Source: Solirubrobacterales bacterium 70-9
GTDB lineage: Bacteria; Actinomycetota; Thermoleophilia; Solirubrobacterales; 70-9
Direction of reading: 5' to 3'
Length of the DNA stretch: 13,875 nt
Assembly (NCBI GenBank): GCA_001898095.1
Contig: MKSH01000029.1
Span: 5,649-19,523 of the forward strand
Shown: piece after piece, positions 1-6,982 of the stretch
Numbering within the stretch: position 1 is the first letter of the stretch
Layout: every line of letters begins with the position of its first letter
Notes under the pieces: generated by a model
The model's database searches: none
Told to the model about the DNA's origin: nothing
The model's input: the letters and a program-made list of their open reading frames with translations, nothing else
Program-made: the position numbers and the translations under genes

Positions 1-57
1 TGTGGGCGCGTGCTGGAGGCTCGCTTCGCGGGCTGCGGGGGCTCGGGGGCGGCGCCT

Positions 58-71
58 CCTAAGCTTTAGGG
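58..71 (+). promoter_or_regulatory. putative hrcA promoter -10 and small inverted repeat
   Basis: TAAGCT at 60-65 lies six bases before the hrcA GTG, the spacing expected if the transcript starts at or next to the start codon (leaderless). The same spot carries a perfect inverted repeat, CCTAA-GCT-TTAGG (58-70), a possible operator. I see no clear -35 box and no CIRCE element (TTAGCACTC-N9-GAGTGCTAA), the usual HrcA target, in the 71 bases available. Bases 1-62 or 1-69 are open in two frames and could be the tail of an upstream gene, but too little is present to identify it. Confidence 0.3.
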
Positions 72-1100
72 GTGCTGACCGAGCGCCAAGAACTGATCTT
101 GCGGCTGGTGGTCGACGCTTATCTCGCGTCGGCGCGGCCGGTGCCGTCGAAAGAGGTGGCGGAGATGCCGGGGGTCGATTGGGGGCCCTCGACGGTCCGG
201 GCTGAGTTGGCGCTGCTCGAGGCGGAGGGGTATCTGACCCATCCGCATACGTCGGCCGGCCGGGTCCCCACCGACTCCGGCTATCGACGTTATGTAGACC
301 TGCTGCTGGAATCGGGGCAGGGGCCCGGGGACACGCGGGTCGAGCTGGAGCTGTCGCGCCTGCGCCGCGAGGTCGACGAGGCGATGCGCGAGACGACCGC
401 GGCGCTCGCCCGGGTCACGGACCTCGTCGCGATGGCCACGGCGCCGCATCTCGGTGCGGCGACGACGATCCACCGGGTCGAGGTCCTGCGCCTGCAGTCG
501 AACCGCGTCGTCGTGATCGTGATCGCCTCGACCGGCGACGTCGCCCGCCGCGTCTTCGACTTCGAGACCACCGTCGACACCGGCCTGGTCGAGTGGGCTT
601 CCAGCTACCTCAACGAGCGGCTCACGGGGCTCGGGATCGGTGCCCGGATGATCGCCACGCGGCTGGCCGACCCGGAGCTCGGCCCGCTCGAGGCGCGCTT
701 CGTCTCCCGCCTGGCGCCCGCCTTCACCGGACTCGAACCCGAGGACGGCGGCGACCTCTACGTCGACGGCGCCGCCCGGCTCCTCGGCGAAGCCCACATC
801 GACGACCTGCCGCGCGCCGACGAACTGATGCAGGCGCTGGAGCGCCGCGCCGACGTCCTGCAGATGCTGCGCTCCTCGCTCGCCGAGCGCTCCGTCTTCC
901 TCTGGATCGGCGACGAGAACCCGCAGCCGACCCTGCGCTCGGCAAGCGTCGTCGGCGCCAACTACGGTCTCGGCCATCGCAACCTCGGCGCGGTCGGCGT
1001 GGTCGGCCCGCGGCGGATGGACTACGCGACCGCGATCGCCTCCGTCCGGGTGGCCGCCCGTGAGCTTTCCCGTTACTTCGAGACCGTCTACGACGACTAG
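72..1100 (+). CDS. hrcA: Heat-inducible transcription repressor HrcA
   Basis: HrcA is the DNA-binding repressor that controls class I heat-shock genes (groESL, dnaK operons) in many bacteria and needs GroEL for activity. At 342 aa it matches the usual family length. The N-terminal winged helix is clear: [18 protein letters not shown] begins at residue 38, followed by the family signature [21 protein letters not shown] (residues 56-76). The remainder fits the GAF-like/dimerisation part, including a C-terminal region ending near YFETVYDD. The GTG at 72 is chosen because it gives the typical N-terminus ([16 protein letters not shown]). dnaJ follows after 32 bases, so hrcA and dnaJ are probably cotranscribed; dnaK and grpE are not beside it. 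No CIRCE site is visible upstream, so autoregulation in the textbook manner cannot be shown from this window. Confidence 0.95.
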   Translation: MLTERQELILRLVVDAYLASARPVPSKEVAEMPGVDWGPSTVRAELALLEAEGYLTHPHTSAGRVPTDSGYRRYVDLLLESGQGPGDTRVELELSRLRREVDEAMRETTAALARVTDLVAMATAPHLGAATTIHRVEVLRLQSNRVVVIVIASTGDVARRVFDFETTVDTGLVEWASSYLNERLTGLGIGARMIATRLADPELGPLEARFVSRLAPAFTGLEPEDGGDLYVDGAARLLGEAHIDDLPRADELMQALERRADVLQMLRSSLAERSVFLWIGDENPQPTLRSASVVGANYGLGHRNLGAVGVVGPRRMDYATAIASVRVAARELSRYFETVYDD

Positions 1101-1132
1101 CCAGCAGCCCCTCACACCCGCAAGACCAACTT

Positions 1133-2248
1133 ATGGCACGTGACTACTACGACGTTCTGGGCGTCTCCCGTGACGCCTCGGATGCGGAAATCAAGAAAGC
1201 CTTTCGCGGCCTCGCCCGCGAACTTCATCCCGACGTGACCGGGCACGACCCCGAGGCCGAAGCCCGCTTCAAGGAGGCGGCCGAGGCCTACGAGGTGCTC
1301 TCCGACGCCGACCGTCGCAGCACCTACGATCAGTACGGTGCCGAGGGCCTGCGCTCCGGCGGCTTCGACCCGGGCGCGGGATTCGGCTCCTTCGACGACA
1401 TCTTCTCCTCGCTCTTCGGTCAGGCCTTCGGCGGCGGGTTCGGCGGCGGCGGGCCGGCGCCCGGCGGCGACCTCCTGGTGCAGACCGAACTGACCCTCGA
1501 CGAGGTGTCGACCGGGGTCGAGCGTGAGGTCTCCTTCCAGGCGGTGGTCGTCTGCTCCCACTGTCACGGCAACGGCGCCGAGCCGGGGACGCCGATCGAG
1601 ACCTGCGACCGCTGCGGCGGCGCCGGCCAGCTGCGCCAGGTGACCCGGACGCCGTTCGGCCAGATGGTCCGCGCCGTACCCTGCGACGTCTGCCACGGCT
1701 CCGGCAAAGTCCCCGACACCCCCTGCGAGGTCTGCGACGGCGTCGGCCGCACCCAGGGCCAGGTGACGAAGACGATCGACGTCCCGGCCGGGATCGAGGA
1801 CGGCCAGCGCCTGCGGGTCAGCGGGGCCGGCCACGCGGGTGAGCCGGGCGCCCCGGCGGGCGACCTCTACATCGAGGTTGCCGTCGCCGCCGACGGCCGC
1901 TTCCAGCGCCAGGGCACCGACCTGGTGAGCTCGGTGCGGATCGCGGCGACCGAGGCGATGCTGGGGACCACGGTGACCGTGTCGACGCTCGAGGGCGAGC
2001 GGGAGATCGAGCTCGAGGCGGGAGTGCAGCCCGGCCACGAGGAGACGTTGCGCGGCGCCGGCCTGCCGCGGCTCGGCGGGCGCAAGCGCGGCGACCAGCG
2101 GGTCGTGGTCGAGGTCGTCGTGCCGACCAACCTCTCCGAGGAGCAGCGGGAGATCGCCGAGCGGCTCGACGGCACGCTCGGGCCCGACAACCTCGAGCCC
2201 CAGCACGGCGACGGCTTCTTCGGCCGCATGCGCAACGTCTTCCGCTAG
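1133..2248 (+). CDS. dnaJ: Molecular chaperone DnaJ (Hsp40)
   Basis: DnaJ is the cytoplasmic co-chaperone that delivers unfolded clients to DnaK and stimulates its ATPase. All type I features are present in order: J domain at about residues 1-68 with the HPD tripeptide at 32-34; a Gly/Phe-rich linker at about 76-112; four zinc-binding CxxC motifs at 141-144 (CSHC), 158-161 (CDRC), 184-187 (CDVC) and 198-201 (CEVC); then the two client-binding beta domains. Its 371 aa is normal. The ATG at 1133 gives the canonical [11 protein letters not shown] start; no good Shine-Dalgarno precedes it, so translation may depend on coupling to hrcA. prmA begins 15 bases after its stop. A second DnaJ next to dnaK-grpE elsewhere in the genome is common in actinobacteria, so this could be the DnaJ2 type. 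Confidence 0.96.
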   Translation: MARDYYDVLGVSRDASDAEIKKAFRGLARELHPDVTGHDPEAEARFKEAAEAYEVLSDADRRSTYDQYGAEGLRSGGFDPGAGFGSFDDIFSSLFGQAFGGGFGGGGPAPGGDLLVQTELTLDEVSTGVEREVSFQAVVVCSHCHGNGAEPGTPIETCDRCGGAGQLRQVTRTPFGQMVRAVPCDVCHGSGKVPDTPCEVCDGVGRTQGQVTKTIDVPAGIEDGQRLRVSGAGHAGEPGAPAGDLYIEVAVAADGRFQRQGTDLVSSVRIAATEAMLGTTVTVSTLEGEREIELEAGVQPGHEETLRGAGLPRLGGRKRGDQRVVVEVVVPTNLSEEQREIAERLDGTLGPDNLEPQHGDGFFGRMRNVFR

Positions 2249-2263
2249 CCGGCTCGGAACCTC

Positions 2264-3151
2264 GTGATCCGCCTCGCCGTGCGGTGCAGTCCCGACCAGG
2301 CCGACCTGGTGCTCGCCGAGCTGACCGTGCTGGCGCCGAACGGGGTCGAGGAGGAGCGCGGCCCCGGCTACGTCGAGTACGCGATCTACGGCGGCGAGGG
2401 GGAGCTGCCGGAGTTGGGATCGATCGAGGCCGTGGTCGCCGGGCGGCCGATCGAGGTGAGCTCGGCCGAGATCCCCGACGACTGGGCCGACCGCTGGCGG
2501 GACTTTCACAAACCGCTGCTGGTCGGCGAACGCCTTTGGCTGCGGCCCTCGTGGGAGCCGGAGCGGGAGGGGGCGATCGACCTGATCGTCGATCCCGGCC
2601 AGGCCTTCGGCACCGGTGCCCACCCGACCACCCGCCTCTGTCTCGAGTACCTCCTCGAGCTCGCCGACGGGGGCGAGAACGACGGCGCCCTGACCGACCT
2701 GGGCTCCGGCTCCGGCGTCCTCGCGATCGCCGCCGCCAAACTCGGCTGGTCCCCGGTCGCCGGCTACGACCACGAGCCCGCCGCGATCGAGGCCGCGACC
2801 GCGAATGCCGAGGTGAACGGAGCGCCCGTCAGCTTCCACCGCATGAACCTGCGGGAAAGCCTCCCGCAGCTCTCCCCGACCGTGGTGGCGAACATGACGT
2901 CCCCGATCCTCCGAGCAATTGCCGGCCACCTCAGCGGGGACCCGGGGGTGACCCGAACGAACCTCCCCGCTGTTGTGAGAGAGGGTCACCCCCAGGTCCC
3001 CGCTACTGCGGCCCGAACCCTCGTCCTCTCCGGAATCCTGCCCCCCGAGCTGGATGAGGTAGCCGCCGCCTTCGCCCCCGCCGGATTCGCCGAGCACGAT
3101 CGGCGTCAGATGGGCGATTGGGCGGCCCTTTTGCTCCGACGCCCGCTATAA
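2264..3151 (+). CDS. prmA: Ribosomal protein L11 methyltransferase (PrmA) with in-frame palindromic insertion
   Basis: PrmA uses S-adenosylmethionine to trimethylate ribosomal protein L11. The sequence shows an N-terminal substrate-recognition part, the PrmA hallmark DPGQAFGTGAHPTT (residues 110-123), the SAM-binding loop DLGSGSGVLAIAAAKLG (145-161), the acidic strand end GYDHEPAA (167-174), VANM (208-211) and LVLSGIL (253-259). The length, 295 aa, resembles E. coli PrmA only because residues 224-247 come from a 72-nt palindrome (separate entry). Without it the chain runs from AGHL straight to TAARTLVLSGIL, as the family predicts. The start is GTG 2264, with no strong ribosome binding site, 15 bases after dnaJ. 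The hrcA-dnaJ-prmA order is familiar from Gram-positive genomes. Whether the enzyme is active with the extra loop cannot be told; the catalytic motifs are intact. Confidence 0.9.
   Translation: MIRLAVRCSPDQADLVLAELTVLAPNGVEEERGPGYVEYAIYGGEGELPELGSIEAVVAGRPIEVSSAEIPDDWADRWRDFHKPLLVGERLWLRPSWEPEREGAIDLIVDPGQAFGTGAHPTTRLCLEYLLELADGGENDGALTDLGSGSGVLAIAAAKLGWSPVAGYDHEPAAIEAATANAEVNGAPVSFHRMNLRESLPQLSPTVVANMTSPILRAIAGHLSGDPGVTRTNLPAVVREGHPQVPATAARTLVLSGILPPELDEVAAAFAPAGFAEHDRRQMGDWAALLLRRPL
2933..3004. repeat. 72-nt palindromic element inside prmA
   Basis: Two 22-base arms (2933-2954 and 2983-3004) are reverse complements with one mismatch, around a 28-base spacer. Each arm carries the core GGGGACC-GGGGGTGACCC or its complement. 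The element starts exactly on a codon boundary, is a multiple of three, has no stop in the prmA frame, and encodes residues 224-247 between the VANM region and the LVLSGIL strand, where PrmA proteins have a short loop. No target-site duplication is obvious. It resembles in-frame palindromic elements such as the Rickettsia RPE or a short MITE; which family it belongs to, if any, I cannot say. Confidence 0.75.
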
Positions 3152-3155
3152 GGTG
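3147..3155 (+). promoter_or_regulatory. TATAAGGTG before the DUF2269-like gene (-10 or ribosome binding site)
   Basis: The stop codon of prmA is embedded in TATAAGGTG. AAGGTG (3150-3155) lies five bases before the ATG and would serve as a ribosome binding site. Alternatively TATAAG (3147-3152), eight bases before the ATG, has the position of a -10 box for a leaderless transcript. No convincing -35 box is visible, and coupling to prmA is the simpler reading. Confidence 0.35.
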
Positions 3156-3160
3156 CCCCC

Positions 3161-3652
3161 ATGGCCCTCGCGATGATCGGCGACGCCGGTTACAAGATCT
3201 TCCTGTTCCTCCACATCATGGGTGTGGTCCTGCTCGGCGCCACCTTCGGCTACGGGATCCTCTTCTCCGTCCTGCCGAAATACCCGCGCTCGGCACCTGC
3301 ACTGATCGCCGGGATGCGCAAGGTCGACCGCGTGCTGGTCAATCCCGCGATGATCCTGATCCTGGTCGCCGGGATCGTCGTCCTCGCCACCAGCGGCAGC
3401 GTCTGGAAGGGCAGCCAGTTCTTCGTCGTCTGGGGCTTCCTCGCGATCATCGCCCTGTTCGGCCTCCAGCACGGCTTCTTCGCCCCGCAGATGGCGAAAC
3501 TGCAGGAGATCGCCGATCGCGACGCCGCCGCCGGCGACGCGGTCAGCCCCGAGTTCGACGCGATCAGTCAGAAAATCGCTCAGGTGGGAGCGGCCACCGG
3601 CCTCCTCGTCGTGGTAACGATTTTCATCATGGCCTACAAGCCATTCCTTTGA
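3161..3652 (+). CDS. Small four-helix integral membrane protein, DUF2269-like
   Basis: This 163-aa protein is predicted to sit in the cytoplasmic membrane. Four hydrophobic segments are visible: about 11-38 (starting YKIFLFLHIMGVVLLG, with a His in the helix), 59-78 (NPAMILILVAGIVVLAT), 86-105 (FFVVWGFLAIIALFGL) and 142-160 (VGAATGLLVVVTIFIMAY). A polar stretch (109-141) lies before the last helix. The pattern, with the early LHIMGVVLLGATFGYG motif, resembles the DUF2269/CopD-like membrane family, whose function is not settled. No enzyme motif is visible. The ATG at 3161 is preferred; another in-frame ATG at 3173 would shorten it by four residues. Its TGA overlaps the likely TTG start of murI, which suggests translational coupling. 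I assign no function. Confidence 0.8.
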   Translation: MALAMIGDAGYKIFLFLHIMGVVLLGATFGYGILFSVLPKYPRSAPALIAGMRKVDRVLVNPAMILILVAGIVVLATSGSVWKGSQFFVVWGFLAIIALFGLQHGFFAPQMAKLQEIADRDAAAGDAVSPEFDAISQKIAQVGAATGLLVVVTIFIMAYKPFL

Positions 3653-4473
3653 TCGACGCGGCGCTGCCGGTCGCCATGTTCGACTCCGGCGTCGGCGGGC
3701 TCACCGTCCTCCACGAGTGCCTGGTGGCGCTGCCGCAGGAGGACTACGTCTACCTCGGCGACACGGCGATGTTCCCCTACGGCGGTCGCGACCCGGCGCG
3801 GCTGCGGGAACGGATCGCGGCGATCACCGAGTCGCTGCTGCGGCGGGGTGTGAAGCTGGTCGTCATCGCCTGCAATACGGCGACGGCAATCGGCGAGGAC
3901 GTGGTCCGCGCGGTCGCCGCCGAGCACGGGGTCGAGGTGGTCCCGGTGGTCGCCCCGCAGGCCGAGATCGCCGCCGCGATCACCGACAACGGCCGCGTCG
4001 GCGTGCTGGCGACGAAGAACACGGTCGAGAGCGGCGCCTACCGTCGGGCGCTCGAGGCGCAGGGGCGGGCGCTCGACGTGATCGAGGTGGCGGCGCCACG
4101 CCTCGCCCCCTTCATCCAGGACGGCTCACTGTTCGACGAGGAGACGATGGAGATGGCGCGCGGGTACTGCGCGCCGCTGCGCGAGGCGGGCATCGACACC
4201 TTGATCCTGGGCTGCACCCACTACCCGCTGGTGGCGCCGATGCTGCAGCGGATCCTCGGCCGCAACGTGCGGCTGGTCAGCGGCGGCCACGCCGTCGCCG
4301 CCGCGGTCCAGCGCACCCTGGAGCGCTCCGGCCTCGCCCGCGAGGGCGACGAGGAGGGGGCCTACGAGTTCTTCTGCACCGGCCCGGTGTCCTCGTTCGG
4401 CGACGTCGCCACCCGCTTCCTGCAGATGCCGCTCGGCGACGTCCGCCGGGTCGAGTTCAGGGTCCCGGCGTAG
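3649..4473 (+). CDS. murI: Glutamate racemase MurI
   Basis: MurI interconverts L- and D-glutamate, supplying D-Glu for peptidoglycan stem peptides in the cytoplasm. Both catalytic cysteines are present in their family motifs: C75 in VVIACNTATA and C189 in LGCTHYPLV. The N-terminal FDSGVGGLTV (11-20) and YLGDTAMFPYGGR (35-47) are equally characteristic. I choose TTG 3649, overlapping the preceding TGA, because the ATG at 3676 would start at MFDSG and remove the first beta strand that precedes this motif in all MurI proteins; this gives 274 aa, normal length. The frame is open further upstream only as a shadow of prmA and the membrane gene. Codon usage is typical of the neighbours, with almost all Glu as GAG. 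Confidence 0.94.
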   Translation: MIDAALPVAMFDSGVGGLTVLHECLVALPQEDYVYLGDTAMFPYGGRDPARLRERIAAITESLLRRGVKLVVIACNTATAIGEDVVRAVAAEHGVEVVPVVAPQAEIAAAITDNGRVGVLATKNTVESGAYRRALEAQGRALDVIEVAAPRLAPFIQDGSLFDEETMEMARGYCAPLREAGIDTLILGCTHYPLVAPMLQRILGRNVRLVSGGHAVAAAVQRTLERSGLAREGDEEGAYEFFCTGPVSSFGDVATRFLQMPLGDVRRVEFRVPA

Positions 4474-4547
4474 AACTGGCACACAGAATTTGCATTCCGC
4501 GCACCACGCGCGCGCATTTCCCTGAGACGGTTCCCCCATGCCCCCAG

Positions 4548-4573
4548 TTGCCGTCGGAAATACCGGATATACT
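4548..4573 (+). promoter_or_regulatory. putative promoter of the toxin-antitoxin pair
   Basis: TATACT at 4568-4573 is a near-consensus -10 box in an otherwise GC-rich context, and it ends six bases before the GTG at 4580, as expected for a leaderless message. A possible -35, TTGCCG at 4548-4553, is only 14 bases upstream, shorter than the usual 16-18, so the -35 assignment is weak. The box lies in the 106-base gap after murI. Confidence 0.45.
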
Positions 4574-4579
4574 TTCGAG

Positions 4580-4819
4580 GTGGCCAAGGTCCTCATCTCA
4601 CTTCCTGACGATCTGCTCGGCCGGATCGACGAATACGCGAAGCGCTCCGCGGAGACCCGCAGCGGCTTTCTGCAGCGGCTTGCCGAGCAGGAGATCGCTG
4701 CGGACAACGCGCGGCGGAAGAAGGAGTTCGAAGAGCTGCTCGGGCCCCCCATCCCTCTCGGGGGAAACGCCGTGCAGAAGATCAAGGAAGGCCATGAAAC
4801 CGGCAAGCCCTGGCACTGA
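4580..4819 (+). CDS. vapB: Ribbon-helix-helix antitoxin (VapB/CopG type)
   Basis: This is a 79-aa protein of which the first half is a ribbon-helix-helix DNA-binding fold: MAKVLISLPDDLLGRIDEYAKRS supplies the beta strand and helix A, and ETRSGFLQRLAEQEI the second helix. The charged tail (KKEFEELLGPPIP...GKPWH) is where such antitoxins bind and neutralise their toxin. It should repress its own promoter, alone or with the toxin. The GTG at 4580 is chosen because the protein then begins with the canonical MAKVLISLP and sits right behind a TATACT box; an ATG at 4538 would add 14 residues of no recognised character. The gene overlaps the toxin gene by 26 bases, the usual antitoxin-first arrangement. 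Confidence 0.8.
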   Translation: MAKVLISLPDDLLGRIDEYAKRSAETRSGFLQRLAEQEIAADNARRKKEFEELLGPPIPLGGNAVQKIKEGHETGKPWH

Positions 4820-5219
4820 GCGGTTACTGCTCGACGCCGGGATCTGGCACGAGAGCAAGGATTCGGAATCGGCTTGGGTCGAGGCCTGTCGATCCTTGGT
4901 GCTCGATACGGATCAAGCCGTTGGCACTTCGACCCTGGCGCTCTACGAGATCGCCAACACGCTCGGTGCCCGCGACGGACGAGCTGCGGAGGCCGTTGAC
5001 ATCTGTCGGCTGATAGGTGAGCGCTGCGGCAGCGCGATCGTCGCTCCGGACCCGATGCTGATGCATTCGGCGCTTTCGATCGCGGCCGAGCACGGCCTCA
5101 CCGCCTACGACGCCTCCTACGTGGCGGCGGCCCGCCGCGAAGGCTGGACCCTGGTCAGCCTCGACATCAAGGACCTCGTCTCCAAAGGTCTCGCGATCAC
5201 GCCCGACGCGGCCGTCTAA
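4794..5219 (+). CDS. vapC: PIN-domain toxin, VapC type
   Basis: A 141-aa PIN-domain protein. VapC toxins are Mg2+-dependent ribonucleases, commonly cutting tRNA or rRNA when released from the antitoxin. The expected acidic residues are present: D14 in LLLDAGIW, E52 in LYEIANTL, D106 in LTAYDASYVAAA, and D124 (or D127) in LVSLDIKDL. The ATG at 4794 follows AAGGAAG (4784-4790) and lies within the antitoxin gene. The first half uses codons rare in this window (TTA at codon 11, ATA, several CGA, GTT, ACT and GAT), while the second half looks more native. This points to acquisition by transfer. VapC is the best name, but the target RNA cannot be deduced. yqeY starts ten bases after its stop. Confidence 0.85.
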   Translation: MKPASPGTERLLLDAGIWHESKDSESAWVEACRSLVLDTDQAVGTSTLALYEIANTLGARDGRAAEAVDICRLIGERCGSAIVAPDPMLMHSALSIAAEHGLTAYDASYVAAARREGWTLVSLDIKDLVSKGLAITPDAAV

Positions 5220-5222
5220 CCT
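5217..5222 (+). promoter_or_regulatory. putative -10 box of yqeY
   Basis: TAACCT, beginning at the vapC stop codon, lies seven bases before the yqeY ATG. No ribosome binding site is present in this short gap, so a leaderless start is plausible. No clear -35 is seen, and readthrough from vapC remains possible. Confidence 0.3.
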
Positions 5223-5229
5223 TCATCGC

Positions 5230-5661
5230 ATGAGCGTTCTGGAGCAGGTGCAAGACGACGTGCGGGTGGCGATGAAAGCTCGCGAACGGGATAAGGCCGC
5301 GGCGCTGCGGCTGGTCGTCGACGCGCTCCAGCAGGATGCCAAGCTGGGCAAAGGCGACGAGGTCGCGGTGCTGCAGCGCGAACGGAAGAAACGGGTCGAG
5401 GCGGCCGAGGCCTTCGAGGGTGCCGGGCGGGCTGAGCAGGCCGCCGCCGAGCGCTTCGAGGCGGAGCTGATCCAGGGCTACCTGCCCGCCCAGCTCTCCG
5501 ACGAGGAGCTCGACGGCCTGGTCGCCGAGGCGGTGGCCGAGACCGGCGCCACCGAGCAGAAGCAAATGGGCCAGGTGATGTCGGCGTTGATGCCGAAGAT
5601 CGCCGGGCGCGCCGACGGCAAGCGGGTCAGCGCCGCGGTGCGGAAGGAGCTGGGTGCCTAG
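5230..5661 (+). CDS. yqeY: GatB/YqeY domain protein
   Basis: This 143-aa protein is the stand-alone version of the domain found at the C-terminus of the GatB subunit of aspartyl/glutamyl-tRNA amidotransferase, where it contacts tRNA. The family pattern is clear: DDVRVAMKARERDKAAALRLVVDAL (9-33), then VLQRERKKRVEAAEAFEGAGRAEQAAAERFEAELIQGYLPAQLSDEEL (about 47-94), then a helical C-terminal part with GQVMSALMPKIAGRADGKRVSAAV. The free-standing protein has no firmly established role; a tRNA-related function is inferred from GatB. The stop codon is followed without a gap by the phoH GTG, so it heads or belongs to the yqeY-phoH-ybeY-era unit. Confidence 0.92.
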   Translation: MSVLEQVQDDVRVAMKARERDKAAALRLVVDALQQDAKLGKGDEVAVLQRERKKRVEAAEAFEGAGRAEQAAAERFEAELIQGYLPAQLSDEELDGLVAEAVAETGATEQKQMGQVMSALMPKIAGRADGKRVSAAVRKELGA

Positions 5662-6612
5662 GTGCCCCGCCGCCAGCTGACCCTCGACAACGACGTCGCC
5701 GCCGAGCTTGCGGGCTCCGAGGACTCGGTCCTGCGCGGGCTGCGCGACCGCCTGCCCGTCGAAATCCACCTGCGCGGCAACGTGCTCACGTTGGACGGCG
5801 ACGACACCGACCTGCAGGAGGCGGCGACGGTGGTCGACGAGATGGTCGAGTTGATCGAGCAGGGCCACGACGTGGTCCCCGGGACCGTGGAAGCGGTGGC
5901 CGGGGCGCTCGACGCGGAAGAGAGCCCGGCGGCGATCCTCGACGATGTCGTCTGGCGCCACCGCAACACCAAAGTCGCGCCGAAAACGCTGAACCAGAAA
6001 CGCTACGTCGACTCGATCCGCCGCAACACGATCACCTTCGGGATCGGCCCGGCCGGCACCGGCAAGACCTTCCTCGCGGTCGCGATGGCGGCCGCCGCCC
6101 TGACCGAACGCAAGGTGCAGCGGATCATCCTCACCCGGCCTGCGGTCGAGGCCGGCGAGCGGCTCGGCTTCCTCCCCGGTGACATCCAGGCCAAGGTCGA
6201 TCCCTACCTGCGCCCGCTCTTCGACGCGCTCTACGACATGCTCGACCCCGACCGCGTGAACGGCTACTTCGAGCGCAACGTGATCGAGGTGGCGCCGCTC
6301 GCCTTCATGCGCGGCCGCACCCTGAACGACTCCTTCGTGATCCTCGACGAGGCGCAGAACACGACGCCCGAGCAGATGAAGATGTTCCTCACCCGGCTCG
6401 GCTTCGGCTCGCGCATGGTGGTCACCGGCGACGTCACCCAGATCGACCTGCCCACCGACCAGCGGTCGGGCCTGATGGCGGTCCGCGACATCCTCGACGA
6501 GGTGAAAGAAATCTCCTTCATCGAGTTCGGCGGCGAGGACGTCGTCCGCCATAAGCTGGTCCAACGGATCGTCGCCGCCTACGACCGTCACAGTGCCGGT
6601 CGACCTGTCTGA
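5662..6612 (+). CDS. phoH: PhoH family ATPase (PhoH/YbeZ)
   Basis: PhoH-like proteins are cytoplasmic P-loop ATPases related to the N-terminal domain of superfamily 1 helicases; the YbeZ branch works with YbeY in rRNA processing. The 316-aa protein has an N-terminal small domain resembling a KH-like fold (about 1-75), then the Q-motif-like [12 protein letters not shown], Walker A GPAGTGKT (129-136), the family's [18 protein letters not shown] (158-175), Walker [11 protein letters not shown] (226-235) and [12 protein letters not shown] (253-264). The GTG start abuts the yqeY stop; AAGGAG at 5644-5649 is a usable, slightly distant ribosome binding site. The 3' end overlaps ybeY by 20 bases, and this conserved pairing supports a joint role in ribosome maturation. 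No odd features were seen. Confidence 0.94.
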   Translation: MPRRQLTLDNDVAAELAGSEDSVLRGLRDRLPVEIHLRGNVLTLDGDDTDLQEAATVVDEMVELIEQGHDVVPGTVEAVAGALDAEESPAAILDDVVWRHRNTKVAPKTLNQKRYVDSIRRNTITFGIGPAGTGKTFLAVAMAAAALTERKVQRIILTRPAVEAGERLGFLPGDIQAKVDPYLRPLFDALYDMLDPDRVNGYFERNVIEVAPLAFMRGRTLNDSFVILDEAQNTTPEQMKMFLTRLGFGSRMVVTGDVTQIDLPTDQRSGLMAVRDILDEVKEISFIEFGGEDVVRHKLVQRIVAAYDRHSAGRPV

Positions 6613-6982
6613 CGTGCCCGAAGACCTGCGCGAGCCGGTCGCGGCGGCGCTGGCCGCGGTCGGCGTCGACGAGGGCCACCTCGCGGTCGAGATCGTCGAC
6701 GCCGAGCGGATCCGGGAGCTGAACCGCGAGCACCGGGGCAAGGAAGAACCGACCGACGTGCTCTCCTTCCCGATCGACGGACTCGGTCCCGCGCCCGGGC
6801 CGCGAGAGCTCGGCGACGTCGCCATCTGCCCCGAGCTCTGCGTCGACATGACACTCGCCGAGACCGTCGTCCACGGCGTCCTCCACCTCTGCGGCCACGA
6901 CCACGAGACCGACGGCGGCGAGATGCTCGCGCTGCAGACCGAGATTCTGGAGTCGCTGGGCCAGGATCGGGCGGCCGGGTGA
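6593..6982 (+). CDS. ybeY: Endoribonuclease YbeY (16S rRNA maturation factor)
   Basis: YbeY is a zinc-dependent endoribonuclease needed for 16S rRNA 3'-end maturation and ribosome quality control. The metal-binding signature is intact: HGVLHLCGHDHE with H94, H98 and H104. The upstream family motif LNREHRGKEEPTDVLSFP (43-60) and LGDVAIC (73-79) are also clear. At 129 aa it is slightly shorter than many homologues, mainly at the N-terminus. The GTG at 6593 lies inside the end of phoH, and the TGA shares bases with the era GTG, so all three genes are probably translationally coupled. The product should act with Era on the small subunit. Confidence 0.93.
   Translation: MPVDLSDVPEDLREPVAAALAAVGVDEGHLAVEIVDAERIRELNREHRGKEEPTDVLSFPIDGLGPAPGPRELGDVAICPELCVDMTLAETVVHGVLHLCGHDHETDGGEMLALQTEILESLGQDRAAG

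Noticed and set aside
1..71. C-terminal end of a preceding gene such as hemW
   Set aside because: Two frames are open to stops at 60-62 and 67-69, but about 20 residues of low-complexity sequence do not allow identification.
3118..3648. Upstream extension of the murI frame to an ATG at 3118
   Set aside because: The extra part is out of frame with prmA and the membrane gene, both of which are convincing, and its translation is Arg/Pro-rich shadow sequence.
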